The notes: generated by a model from the letters alone, not told the origin. Shown: positions 1 to 8,016, counted from the stretch's first letter. The stretch is DNA of 14,251 nt from CABMGO01 sp964408125 (GCA_964408125.1 CAYOYC010000018.1:1-14251); one strand, 5' to 3'. Made by a program: numbers and translations.

Positions 1-80
1 TCGCCGAAGGCGATTCGACCAAAGGGAGAACCTTTAGGGTGCGGAGGATGTCATTGATTGTTTTTGTTATTTTAAGGATG
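1..80 (+). other. GC-rich structured segment cut by the window edge
   Basis: The first 50 bases are about 58% G+C, far above the surrounding genes and similar to the tRNA in this window. Two perfect hairpins can be drawn: TCGCC-GAA-GGCGA at 1-13 and AAAGG-GAGAA-CCTTT at 21-35. A T-rich stretch (59-73) that could end transcription follows. This looks like the 3' end of a structured RNA. I could not match it to RNase P RNA, rRNA or tRNA. The competing reading is the end of a protein gene, listed separately. Both are open because the rest of the feature lies outside the window. Confidence 0.3.
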
Positions 81-125
81 ATTCATTTGTGGAGGCACGA
101 TGATAAGAAAAAGAAGAGGCGATAG
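3..125 (+). CDS. Possible C-terminal end of an unknown protein (partial)
   Basis: Frame 3 is open from the window edge for 40 codons to a TAG at 123-125, only 30 bases before ArgRS. The translated tail has a hydrophobic stretch (MSLIVFVILRMIHLW) and ends in seven basic residues (KKKKRRR), a pattern seen at the end of membrane proteins; the DUF5652 protein in this window also ends with a basic tail. Against it, the first 50 bases look like structured RNA, no homology is recognised, and a 40-codon open frame can arise by chance. Low confidence. Confidence 0.25.
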   Translation, partial: AEGDSTKGRTFRVRRMSLIVFVILRMIHLWRHDDKKKKRR

Positions 126-140
126 TTTAATAAATAATAT
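126..140 (+). promoter_or_regulatory. TATA box of the ArgRS-RlmN operon
   Basis: TTTAATAAATAATAT is centred about 25 bases before the ATG at 156, the spacing that places archaeal transcription start at or next to the start codon. The mRNA is therefore probably leaderless. Confidence 0.6.
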
Positions 141-155
141 CTTTGTTGTGTTTCT

Positions 156-1832
156 ATGAAGGAGTACGTTGTAGATATTTTAGAGAAAGTTTTAGAAGGT
201 AAGCTAAAAAAGGGAGAGATTTCTGAGTTGATTGAAGTTCCACCACAGCAAGAGATGGGGGACTTTGCTTTTCCGTGTTTTTTGTTGGCTAAAATAGAGA
301 AGAAAAATCCATTAATGATTTCCAAGGATTTAGTTGAAAAAATTAGAAAAAACTTATCTAAAGAAATTTCTGGTGTTGAACTCAAATCGGCGTATGTTAA
401 TTTTTTTGTTGATAAAAAGTTTTTAGCAGAGAAAGTTTTGAAGGAGGCTACCAAGAAAGGATATGGGTCAAGTAAAGAAGGGAAGGGGAAAAAGATTGCA
501 ATTGATTTGTCTTCTCCAAATATTGCTAAGCCATTCGGGATAGGGCATTTACGTTCTACGATTATAGGTGGGTCTATTTCTAATATAGCTAATTTCTTGG
601 GATACAAAACTGTAAAAATAAACTATTTGGGGGATTGGGGAACGCAGTTCGGTAAACTTATAGTTGGATATACAAAATGGGGAGATGATAAGAGGCTAAA
701 GGTGGAGCCAATAAAGCATTTACTCGAATTATATGTGAAGGCTAATGCAGAAGAATATGAGCAAGAAGCAAGAGATGAGTTTAGGAAGCTAGAAGAAGGA
801 GATAAAAAGAACTTAGAATTATGGAAAAGATTTAGGGATTTGAGTTTGAAGGATTTCGATGAGATATACAAATTTTTAGGAGTAAGGTTCGATGTGATTT
901 CTGGAGAATCTTTGTATAATGATAAAATGGATTCTGTCGTTAAGAAATTAGAAAAGAAGGGATTGTTAAAAGAAAGTGAGGGTGCACAAATAGTTGATTT
1001 GGAAAATGAGGGTCTTGGCGTTGTTCTTATAAAAAAGAATGATGGTACAAGTTTGTATGCAACTCGTGATTTGACTGCAGCTATAGATCGTTATGAAAAA
1101 TACAAGTTTGACAAGATGGCTTATGAGGTTGGGCAGGAGCAAAAGCTTCATTTTAAGCAGGTGTTTAGAGTTTTGAAATTATTAGGATATGATTTTTCGG
1201 ATAAATGTGTTCATGTTGCTCATGGGTTGTATCTTGGAGAGGACGGTAAGAAGTTTGCTACAAGAAAAGGGAAGACGGTGATGATGAAGGAAGTTATACA
1301 CGAGACATATGAGATAGCTAAAAAGAAATTACTTGAACATGGAGAGAGTCTTTCAGAATTGGATTTGGATCACAGGGCAAGAGCAATTGCATTGGCAGCT
1401 ATAATTTATGGAGATCTGAAGAATTTTAGAGAAAATGATATGGTATTTGATTTAGATAAATTTTTAGAATTTGAAGGCAATACCGGTCCGTATCTTCTTT
1501 ATTCGTATGCACGTGCATCAAGTATTTTGCGGAAAGTCAAGAGTAAAAAAATGAAGGTTGAGATATTTGATTTATCTAAGCAAGAGACTGCGTTGTTGAC
1601 TAAATTACAAAACTTCCCAGATGTTGTAAGTCAAGCATATAATCAATTAGCACCTAATCTGATTGCAAACTATGCGTTTGAGCTTTCGCAGATATTTAAT
1701 GAATTCTATCATGAACATGCGGTTCTCGGAAGCAAAGAAGAGGCTTTTAGATTGGAATTAATTAAGGCGTTTAGAAATGTTTTAAAGAGTGCCTTGAATT
1801 TATTAGGGATAACGGAATTAGAGGAGATGTAA
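156..1832 (+). CDS. argS: Arginyl-tRNA synthetase
   Basis: Class I synthetase that charges tRNA-Arg with arginine in the cytoplasm. Residues 1 to about 95 form the ArgRS-specific N-terminal (Add-1) domain that contacts the tRNA elbow. The catalytic core has SSPNIAKPFGIGHLRST at 119-135, with the HIGH box reading GIGH (128-131), and the degenerate KMSKS region FATRKG at 367-372, as is usual for ArgRS. The C-terminal DALR anticodon-binding domain starts around GNTGPYLLYSYARAS (about residue 435). At 558 residues it is a normal full length. The ATG at 156 fits both the domain start and a TATA box 25 bases upstream. The next gene starts immediately after its TAA, so the two are co-transcribed. 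The call is secure. Confidence 0.97.
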   Translation: MKEYVVDILEKVLEGKLKKGEISELIEVPPQQEMGDFAFPCFLLAKIEKKNPLMISKDLVEKIRKNLSKEISGVELKSAYVNFFVDKKFLAEKVLKEATKKGYGSSKEGKGKKIAIDLSSPNIAKPFGIGHLRSTIIGGSISNIANFLGYKTVKINYLGDWGTQFGKLIVGYTKWGDDKRLKVEPIKHLLELYVKANAEEYEQEARDEFRKLEEGDKKNLELWKRFRDLSLKDFDEIYKFLGVRFDVISGESLYNDKMDSVVKKLEKKGLLKESEGAQIVDLENEGLGVVLIKKNDGTSLYATRDLTAAIDRYEKYKFDKMAYEVGQEQKLHFKQVFRVLKLLGYDFSDKCVHVAHGLYLGEDGKKFATRKGKTVMMKEVIHETYEIAKKKLLEHGESLSELDLDHRARAIALAAIIYGDLKNFRENDMVFDLDKFLEFEGNTGPYLLYSYARASSILRKVKSKKMKVEIFDLSKQETALLTKLQNFPDVVSQAYNQLAPNLIANYAFELSQIFNEFYHEHAVLGSKEEAFRLELIKAFRNVLKSALNLLGITELEEM

Positions 1833-2624
1833 ATGAGTTCTTACAAAGTACAGAAATCATCTGATGGAACTATTAAAATAAACTTTAATGAAGGCTATGT
1901 CGCTGTAATTATCCCGACTAAGGATGAAAAATATGCTGTTTGTGTCTCGTGTCAGATTGGATGTGCGGTTGGCTGCAAATTCTGTTATAGTGGGAAAATG
2001 GGGTTTAAAAGAAATTTAACTAGTGAAGAAATAATTAATCAGGTTGGGGTTGCGAAAGAAATTATAGGATATGACCCAACTAGTGTTATATTTATGGGAA
2101 TGGGTGAGCCTTTGTTGAATTTGGAAAATGTTTTAGTCGCGGGAGATAAAATACAAAATATTTTTAGAGTTTCATATAATAGAATTACAATTTCTACTAG
2201 TTGTGTTAAGGGATTGGATAAATTAGAAAAAGTTAAATTTAATTTGGCGTTGTCGGTTCATTCTGTATTCGATAAAATAAGGAAGAAGATTATGCCGTTA
2301 TCTTTGCCTGTTTCGAAAGTTGTAAAGTCCGCAAATAACTATATTTCGCATGGAAACAATAAAAAGTATGTCATGATAGAGTATGCGCTGATTTCTGGAG
2401 TAAATGATTCTGATAAGGATTTAGAGAAGTTGATATCTTTAAAGTGGCCGAAAAGGAGTTTGTTTAATTTAATTCAGTTTAATGATATTGGAGAGATGAA
2501 AGCTAGTTCGATGGAGAGATTGGAATATTTTAAAGCTAAGATAATGGAGAGGGGTTGGAAATGTTTTATTAGGATGTCAAGAGGAAGAGATATAGGTGCT
2601 AGTTGTGGAATGCTGGGCTGTTAG
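1833..2624 (+). CDS. RlmN/Cfr-family radical SAM RNA methylase, lacking the N-terminal domain
   Basis: Radical SAM enzyme of the family that methylates C2 (RlmN) or C8 (Cfr) of adenosine in 23S rRNA, and for RlmN also A37 of some tRNAs. The CxxxCxxC iron-sulfur motif is C44, C48, C51. C37 and C258 sit where RlmN has its two mechanistic cysteines (the resolving one seven residues before the first cluster cysteine, and the methyl-carrying one in the C-terminal CGQL motif, here CGML). GMGEPL, STSCVKG, NLALSVHS and MPLS are also family motifs. At 263 residues it is about 100 shorter than typical bacterial RlmN; what is missing is the N-terminal RNA-binding accessory domain, not the catalytic barrel. 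The ATG directly follows the ArgRS TAA, with GAGGAG (1821-1826) as ribosome-binding site. The family is secure; target RNA and exact subfamily are not. Confidence 0.9.
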   Translation: MSSYKVQKSSDGTIKINFNEGYVAVIIPTKDEKYAVCVSCQIGCAVGCKFCYSGKMGFKRNLTSEEIINQVGVAKEIIGYDPTSVIFMGMGEPLLNLENVLVAGDKIQNIFRVSYNRITISTSCVKGLDKLEKVKFNLALSVHSVFDKIRKKIMPLSLPVSKVVKSANNYISHGNNKKYVMIEYALISGVNDSDKDLEKLISLKWPKRSLFNLIQFNDIGEMKASSMERLEYFKAKIMERGWKCFIRMSRGRDIGASCGMLGC

Positions 2625-2645
2625 TTTCCCAATGGTAATATAAAA

Positions 2646-2870
2646 TTATTTTCTTTTTTTAGATTTAATCTTGTCTTTGGAAATTATCAAGTAGATTATC
2701 GGTAAGATACCCATAGTGTTTAAGATTAAGATTAAGACAAACCAGATTGGTTGTTGCTTTTTGCCGGCCCTGTATAATGCGAGCCCTTTCCAGATAAGTT
2801 CCCAAAGAATAACGATAACTAGCATAGTAGGATGTGCTAGTAGATAAAGTGATAGATTTACGAATTCCAT
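2646..2870 (-). CDS. DUF5652-type small membrane protein
   Basis: A 74-residue protein with two membrane segments (about 16-33 and 43-63) joined by a short basic loop, ending in a strongly basic tail (KIKSKKRK). The motif pair WELIWKGLALYRA (23-35) and LNTMGILPIIYL (50-61) is, to my recollection, the signature of DUF5652, a family of unknown function frequent in DPANN archaea and candidate-phyla bacteria. Its ATG directly follows the TAA of the TrmB-like gene (TAAATG), so the two are translationally coupled. By the positive-inside rule the loop and tail face the cytoplasm. No enzymatic residues are apparent and I propose no function. Confidence 0.85.
   Translation of the reverse strand: MEFVNLSLYLLAHPTMLVIVILWELIWKGLALYRAGKKQQPIWFVLILILNTMGILPIIYLIISKDKIKSKKRK
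2647..2660 (+). terminator. T-rich terminator candidate after the RlmN-like gene
   Basis: TTTTCTTTTTTTAG lies about 25 bases after the stop codon, with no strong stem before it. Archaeal RNA polymerase can stop at such runs. The stretch also encodes the lysine-rich end of the convergent DUF5652 gene, so base composition alone could explain it. Confidence 0.35.
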
Positions 2871-3674
2871 TTAAATTTTCTTGAAATTGTTCCAAGCTAT
2901 TTCAAAAAGTTGTTCTAATGCCTGTGCGAAGAATTCTGTATTGATCCATACGCCTAGATCGTAGTTTGGATGTACATTTTCATCATTTAGAAGCATAAAT
3001 AAGATTTGTTCACTATCTATTACACAGAACCTAGCCTTTAGATTCCCAGCATCCCTAACTTCAGCTACTTTAGATAATTCTTTAGCTACCTTAATATTGG
3101 AGGGTGTTATAGGAGCAGCAATTCTGATTTTAACTCCTCTTTTTTTTGCTTTTTCTAAACTTGGCATAAGAACTTCTATCTTTCTATTTAAGCCATCTGC
3201 AGTTGAAACTAGAGTAATCGTGTCTTCTGCTTCCCTTACAAGCATGTCTAAGTGATTGTATAGGTTCTGTCTGCCTCTTAGTGCGCCAGACATATCTGTT
3301 GGTTCTATAAACTTTACTCCATCACTGAATAAGCTGTTTAATTCTTCAAGAACTTCATCTCCCTTTAGTCTTTCTAATCTCACAGATTTTTCCTTTGCTT
3401 CGACGACAAGATTCTTTTTTGCTCTTTCAACCACTTCTTCTGGCTTAAGCGCTACAAACTTAATAGGTTTTCCTAGCTTCATAACAATAAAGCCCTTTTT
3501 CTCTAAACTTTCAAGAATATCATAGGTTCTAGAACGTGGTACGTCGCTAATTGAGGATAGCTCTCCAGCGGTAGATTGTCTTCTAGACAACAAGGCTGTC
3601 CAGACTTTTACCTCGTAAAGGTTTAAATCGAATATTTTTCTTAGTCTGCTTAGGAATTCCTCTTTAACAATCAT
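2871..3674 (-). CDS. TrmB-family transcriptional regulator
   Basis: A 267-residue DNA-binding regulator. Residues 14-75 are a winged helix-turn-helix of TrmB type: STAGELSSISDVPRSRTYD is the recognition region and ESLEKKGFI leads into the wing. Residues 78-115 are charged and helical, a likely dimerisation coil. From about 127 the protein resembles the TrmB effector-binding/phospholipase-D-like domain (VSTADGLNRKIE, KRGVKIRIAAP, RFCVIDSEQILFML). TrmB proteins typically sense sugars and control transport or metabolic genes, but no transporter is adjacent, so ligand and regulon are unknown. It has its own TATA box and leads a two-gene operon with the DUF5652 protein. The family is secure; the role is not. 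Confidence 0.92.
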   Translation of the reverse strand: MIVKEEFLSRLRKIFDLNLYEVKVWTALLSRRQSTAGELSSISDVPRSRTYDILESLEKKGFIVMKLGKPIKFVALKPEEVVERAKKNLVVEAKEKSVRLERLKGDEVLEELNSLFSDGVKFIEPTDMSGALRGRQNLYNHLDMLVREAEDTITLVSTADGLNRKIEVLMPSLEKAKKRGVKIRIAAPITPSNIKVAKELSKVAEVRDAGNLKARFCVIDSEQILFMLLNDENVHPNYDLGVWINTEFFAQALEQLFEIAWNNFKKI

Positions 3675-3695
3675 AATATTTTTAGTTAGATATAG

Positions 3696-3704
3696 TATTT
3701 AAAT
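3696..3704 (-). promoter_or_regulatory. TATA box of the TrmB-like operon
   Basis: On the minus strand this reads ATTTAAATA, centred 26 bases before the ATG at 3674, preceded by purine-rich GAGAAAG as a possible BRE. It predicts a leaderless mRNA. The box is palindromic at its core; I see no longer inverted repeat that would mark an autoregulatory operator. Confidence 0.65.
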
Positions 3705-3763
3705 CTTTCTCAAGAATGTTCTTCTTCCCAGGGGTGAAAAATTCTGTTTATATTCGACGATAA

Positions 3764-6601
3764 TTATAGTTTATTAAAACTGAGGTTATAGTTTTTTTCT
3801 CTTATTTTACCCTCTTCGGAGTAGCTAAATCTTGATTTTGTTTCTTTGAAGTGAATCTTTTTTGCGCCAATTCTCCTGTGCTCTTCTTTTATTAATTTTT
3901 CAATTATGTTTCTTTGTTCGTGATCGAATATAATTTCAATTTCAATTTCATTTTCTTTTATTAGATTAGCTTTTTTCCTTGCAGCTTGTATATTTCTTAT
4001 TAATTCGTTTGCGAAACCCTCAGCTTCAAGTTCTGGAGTGATGATAGCATTTAGTTCTATTTTTTTATCTTCTGATTTAATTAGTGTGATTTTCTTTATG
4101 TTTAATTCTTCTAAAATAATATTCTCGTGCTCTTTTGTCGGTTTATATCCATATAATTTTATTTCTGATAATGGTTGTTTTAACGGAATTTTTTGTACGT
4201 CTCTTTCCCTGAGAGCGATGGAAATCATTTCCCTTGTTTCTTTCATCTCTTGGGATAATTTTTCATCTATTTCTTTATCGTCGTATTTTGGCCAGTTTTG
4301 TAAATGAACTGAATCTTTGTTCCCAACATCTTTATATATCATTTCCGCCATAAAGGGCATTATTGGCGCAATAACTTTAGCTAGATTCTCAAGAACATAT
4401 TTAAGAGTTGTTTTTGCGTCTTTGTCTCCGTCATTAAATCTATCTCTGTTTCTTCTAACGTACCAAGTCGAAAGATCTTCTATAAAAACTTTTATTTGGT
4501 TGCATGCGTCTATGGTATTATATTTTTTAAGAGAGTTTTCTATTTCTTTTATTAATTCATTTGTTCTGGATATTATCCATTTGTCTAAGATATTTTCAGA
4601 ACCAATAGTTTTCTTTTCTTTTATGCTTGGGTATAGTGCATAAAAGTTATTTACGTTACTTAATAACATTAATACTTTTTTATAAATTTCTTCTACGCCT
4701 TTTTCTGAAAAATTGAAATTATCTGCGTTCATTACTGTGCTAGACATTAAATAAAATCTTAATGCGTCAGTTCCATATTTATTTATTAATATCATTGGAT
4801 CTGTAAAATTATTCTTACTTTTACTCATCTTACTGCCGTCTTCTGCTAAAATTGTTCCGGTTGTTACAACGTTTTCGAAAGGTATATCGTCGAATAATAT
4901 GGCGGATAGAACATTCATGTAGTAAAACCACGCCCTTACTTGCCCAATATATTCTGCAACGAATTGTGCAGGGAAATTCTTATCGAAAAAGCTTTTGTTT
5001 TCAAATGGATAATGGAATTGCGCAAAAGTCATCGAGCCAGATTCAAACCAGCAATCTAAGACTTCAGGAATTCTTTTAAATTGCTTTCCATTTTTTTCTA
5101 GAATTATTTCATCTAAGAAATCTTTATGTAAATCTATCTTTCCTTTCGGTAAGTTTTTTGCATACTTCTTCAATTCTTCTTCGCTGCCAATAACTAATAA
5201 TTCTTCGTCTTCAGATTTCCATATTGGTATTGCAGTAGCCCAATATCTGTTTCTTGATATATTCCAATCTGGCGCAGTTTCAATTGTATATTTGACTCTG
5301 CCTTCTTTTAAGAATTCAGGATACCAATTTAATTTTTTATTTAACTCTAATAATCTAGGTTTGATTTTTTGAATATCAACAAACCATGCAGGTATTGCTC
5401 GGTAAATTAATTTTGTGTCGCATCTATAGCAGAATGGATATTCGTGATCAACTTTTCGAACAGATATTATCTTGCCCTGTTTTTTTAAAAATATAATTAC
5501 GTCGGTGTTTACATCATGCACATATCTGCCGGCAAAATCCCTAACCTCATCTGTAAACTTTCCCTTTTCATCAACGGGTTGTACGATGGGTATTTTATTT
5601 TTCCTACAAAGATTATAATCATCTTCACCAAATGCAGGAGCCATGTGGACTATTCCCGTTCCGTCTTCTTCTGTAACAAAATCTCCAAGAAGAATCTTGA
5701 AGGAATTTAAATTATCTTTAAAATATGGGAACAGCGGTTCATATTCTTTCTCTTTTAGCTCTTTCCCGACAACTTCTTTTACTATTTCATATTCAGACTC
5801 TGCTTTATAGAATTTAGAAACTAAATCTTTTGCTAAAACATAAATGTTTCCATCTTTAACGTCTTTCAGATAGACATAATTCAATTTTGGATTAACCGCG
5901 AGCGCGAGATTTGATGGCAGGGTCCATGGTGTAGTGGTCCAAGCCAAAACACTAGCGTCTTCATTTTTCAATTTAAATTTTACAACTATAGTTTCATCCT
6001 TAACAACTTTATAAGAATTATCCATTGCAACTTCTGCCTTTGCCAGCGGAGTAGAGCACCTAGGACAATACATCAATATTTTTTCTCCCTCGTAAATATA
6101 GCCTTTTTCGTATAATTGTTTAAACGCCCACCAAACGCTTTCGATATAGTCATTATCCATGGTTTTGTAGTCATTCTCCATATCAACCCATCTTCCGATT
6201 CTATTGATAATTTCCTTCCATGCGTCTGCATATCCCATAACTCTTCCACGACAATAATCGTTGAATTTCTTAACGCCCATTTTTTCAATTTCATCTTTGG
6301 AGTTTATTCCAAGCCCTTTTTCCGCGATATTCTCAATTGGCAGTCCGTGGCAATCCCAGCCCCAAACTCTCCTGACATAATTGCCTTGCATCGTCCAAAA
6401 TCTCCCAAAAATATCTTTTGTTATGCTCCCAAGTAGATGCCCATAATGTGGCATGCCCGTAGCAAATGGTGGGCCATCGTAGAAAATATATGGTTTTCCT
6501 TTCTTAGTTTTATTTAACGATTTTTCAAAGGTTTTATCTTTTTTCCAAAATTCTGAGATTTCTAATTCTTTCTCGTTTATTGTCTTGGGGATTTCTACCA
6601 T
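3764..6601 (-). CDS. ileS: Isoleucyl-tRNA synthetase
   Basis: Class I synthetase charging tRNA-Ile. The HIGH box is HYGH at 52-55 within GPPFATGMPHYGHLLGS, and the KMSKS loop is at 591-595. Between them lies the CP1 editing domain that removes misactivated valine, with TWTTTPWTLPSN (W221) and GTGIVHMAPAFGEDDY (H319). Cys pairs YCPRC and FCYRC suggest zinc knuckles in the inserted region. WFESGSMTFAQFHYPF and the helical anticodon-binding part follow, then a lysine-rich C-terminal region. At 945 residues it is near bacterial length and somewhat shorter than many archaeal IleRS. It has its own promoter and stands alone between two minus-strand operons. The call is secure. Confidence 0.97.
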   Translation of the reverse strand: MVEIPKTINEKELEISEFWKKDKTFEKSLNKTKKGKPYIFYDGPPFATGMPHYGHLLGSITKDIFGRFWTMQGNYVRRVWGWDCHGLPIENIAEKGLGINSKDEIEKMGVKKFNDYCRGRVMGYADAWKEIINRIGRWVDMENDYKTMDNDYIESVWWAFKQLYEKGYIYEGEKILMYCPRCSTPLAKAEVAMDNSYKVVKDETIVVKFKLKNEDASVLAWTTTPWTLPSNLALAVNPKLNYVYLKDVKDGNIYVLAKDLVSKFYKAESEYEIVKEVVGKELKEKEYEPLFPYFKDNLNSFKILLGDFVTEEDGTGIVHMAPAFGEDDYNLCRKNKIPIVQPVDEKGKFTDEVRDFAGRYVHDVNTDVIIFLKKQGKIISVRKVDHEYPFCYRCDTKLIYRAIPAWFVDIQKIKPRLLELNKKLNWYPEFLKEGRVKYTIETAPDWNISRNRYWATAIPIWKSEDEELLVIGSEEELKKYAKNLPKGKIDLHKDFLDEIILEKNGKQFKRIPEVLDCWFESGSMTFAQFHYPFENKSFFDKNFPAQFVAEYIGQVRAWFYYMNVLSAILFDDIPFENVVTTGTILAEDGSKMSKSKNNFTDPMILINKYGTDALRFYLMSSTVMNADNFNFSEKGVEEIYKKVLMLLSNVNNFYALYPSIKEKKTIGSENILDKWIISRTNELIKEIENSLKKYNTIDACNQIKVFIEDLSTWYVRRNRDRFNDGDKDAKTTLKYVLENLAKVIAPIMPFMAEMIYKDVGNKDSVHLQNWPKYDDKEIDEKLSQEMKETREMISIALRERDVQKIPLKQPLSEIKLYGYKPTKEHENIILEELNIKKITLIKSEDKKIELNAIITPELEAEGFANELIRNIQAARKKANLIKENEIEIEIIFDHEQRNIIEKLIKEEHRRIGAKKIHFKETKSRFSYSEEGKIREKNYNLSFNKL

Positions 6602-6622
6602 ATAATTACAGTGTTTAAGAGG

Positions 6623-6633
6623 TTTTTAAATTT
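6623..6633 (-). promoter_or_regulatory. TATA box of IleRS
   Basis: The minus strand reads AAATTTAAAAA, centred 26-27 bases before the ATG at 6601, which predicts a leaderless transcript. It sits in the 49-base gap downstream of the transglutaminase-like gene, so IleRS need not depend on that operon. Confidence 0.6.
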
Positions 6634-6650
6634 GTGGAGTTTGTTTATTA

Positions 6651-7307
6651 TTATTGTTTAATAAAGTCTAATCTAAGTCTTTTATTTGGTTTCCACTCTA
6701 TTAATTGTCCGGTGATCCTCTCTATTTTATCTGCTTTTCTTAATTGTTTTATCTGTTTATTTGTTAATATCTTTTGGTGCTTAATTTCTGCTAAATATTC
6801 TGGTATTTCAAATAGATCTTTATTGGAAGTCATCCAATTTATTTTATTAAATCTGTTTAAGTTGACTGGGCTACTAAACGCTCGTAGTGTTTTATTACCA
6901 TTGCCTTTATCGTCCGTATATTCGTGAAAATAACTCATTACTAATTCCCTTATGTTTTTATATACGGGCTCTCGGTATCTTAGAACTGAGTGGTTTGTTT
7001 TTGAGATTGCGCCCCATTTATTATCTTTTTTAAAAACAGCAATTATATGGTCCCAGTCATTTTCCTTACCCTCCATGTCTAGAATTAATGGTTTTTGATT
7101 GTGAAATTTTAAAATGGCTGCGGCAAGCATTGCGCCTTCAATACAGTGGCATTTGTTTTTTTCTAGAACCTTTCTCGGAGACATGCATGTGTCAATTTTA
7201 TCTTCTTCAAAATTGATAGGAATCTTATTTAGAAAATCTTGAATTTTTACTGGAGAGTTTAATCTCCTAAAAAGCTTTATTTCTTTTTTTGTTAGTTTTT
7301 CTTGCAT
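6651..7307 (-). CDS. Transglutaminase-like (papain-fold) protein of unknown function
   Basis: A 218-residue protein with the layout of a circular-fold cysteine protease/transglutaminase domain. KCHCIEGAMLAAAIL (residues 52-66) places Cys55 as the likely nucleophile at the start of a helix. DHIIAVFK (86-93) supplies His87, and the next strand WGAISKTNHSVLRYREPVY (98-116) carries a candidate third residue. Similar uncharacterised proteins with this Cys/His/SK-N-H pattern and a following SYFHEY motif (125-130 here) exist in bacteria, as far as I recall. It has no signal peptide or membrane segment, so it is probably cytoplasmic. It is the last gene of the operon with diphthine synthase, one base after that gene's stop. 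Protease, amidase or transferase activity cannot be distinguished from sequence. Confidence 0.75.
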   Translation of the reverse strand: MQEKLTKKEIKLFRRLNSPVKIQDFLNKIPINFEEDKIDTCMSPRKVLEKNKCHCIEGAMLAAAILKFHNQKPLILDMEGKENDWDHIIAVFKKDNKWGAISKTNHSVLRYREPVYKNIRELVMSYFHEYTDDKGNGNKTLRAFSSPVNLNRFNKINWMTSNKDLFEIPEYLAEIKHQKILTNKQIKQLRKADKIERITGQLIEWKPNKRLRLDFIKQ

Positions 7308-7308
7308 T

Positions 7309-8016
7309 TTATATGTTTTTTAGGAATTCTTCTTCGTGGAAGTGTAGCTTTGAGGGGATTATAAAGCAGTAAGGGGATTTTATTTTATTAGGGAGGTTTT
7401 CTATTTTGTCATAGATTATTTCTGATTCAATTCCCAAATACGAACAAACAACTATCTTTTCTGTTTTCATCTTTTGATTTTTGAAAGATTCTGTTAATTG
7501 GTGTTTCGCTCTTTCCATTGGGAGCCCGATATCAACTAATAGTAAAGTGTGCGCGTCTATGGAAAGATTTTGCTTTATTAGTTCTGTAAAAGAGTCTGGT
7601 TTCCAGTTGTCTTTCCACGTTGGCATTGATGCTGTTTTTCCAAACTTGTATAGTTGTAAACCAGTTTCTGCTATTGCAGTTAAAACCGAAGCATTATGAA
7701 TTATTTTGAAAGGAATATCTTGTTTTTTACAAGATAGAATTAGTTCTGAATGTGTTGTTGCAGATAGAGCGTCTCCGTAGACTAGAAGAGCAACATCTTC
7801 CTTATCGCAGTAGTCAATAAACTTTTTTGATTCTACTTCTTCTCTCTTTAGTTCAATTATTTTTTTATTAACTTTTCTTTCTAGTTGTTTTTTGGGGTAT
7901 GGAAAGTCTACTGTATAGTTTTCTAGGTAAACCTTTTTACATTTTCTCACTAATTTGATTGCTTCCATTGTTATAGATTCAGAGTTTAGACCGGTTCCGA
8001 TTAGGTAGAATGTCAT
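7309..8016 (-). CDS. dphB: Diphthine synthase (DPH5/DphB)
   Basis: S-adenosylmethionine-dependent methyltransferase of the tetrapyrrole-methylase fold that methylates the amino group of the precursor on the conserved histidine of elongation factor 2, the second stage of diphthamide synthesis. Hallmarks are YLIGTGL (4-10), VYGDALSATTH (79-89), IHNASVLTAI (106-115), GLQLYKFGKTAS (119-130) and LLLVDIG near 162. At 235 residues it is about 25 shorter than typical members, mainly towards the C-terminus. The start overlaps the stop of the upstream small membrane gene in an ATGA junction, so translation is coupled. No other diphthamide gene (dph2, dph6) is in the window. The call is secure. Confidence 0.94.
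   Translation of the reverse strand: MTFYLIGTGLNSESITMEAIKLVRKCKKVYLENYTVDFPYPKKQLERKVNKKIIELKREEVESKKFIDYCDKEDVALLVYGDALSATTHSELILSCKKQDIPFKIIHNASVLTAIAETGLQLYKFGKTASMPTWKDNWKPDSFTELIKQNLSIDAHTLLLVDIGLPMERAKHQLTESFKNQKMKTEKIVVCSYLGIESEIIYDKIENLPNKIKSPYCFIIPSKLHFHEEEFLKNI

Noticed and set aside
88..116. Box C-like ATGAT repeats suggesting a C/D box sRNA
   Set aside because: No D or D' box (CTGA) at suitable spacing was found, and the flanks do not form a terminal stem.
83..607. A 174-codon minus-strand ORF opposite the ArgRS N-terminus
   Set aside because: It covers ArgRS catalytic motifs on the other strand and its translation has no domain pattern; ArgRS explains the bases.
2665..2895. 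A 76-codon minus-strand ORF overlapping the DUF5652 gene in another frame
   Set aside because: The DUF5652 frame has the family motifs, two membrane helices and a coupled start; the alternative frame has none of these.
3721..3745. Imperfect inverted repeat TTCTTCCCAGGGGTGAA as an intrinsic terminator or operator
   Set aside because: The arms are too short, the loop would be two bases, and mismatches interrupt the stem.
4038..5079. Several plus-strand ORFs (75-108 codons) opposite IleRS
   Set aside because: They lie fully antisense to a well-supported synthetase, have no promoter at the usual spacing and show no recognisable motifs; they are shadows of IleRS codons.
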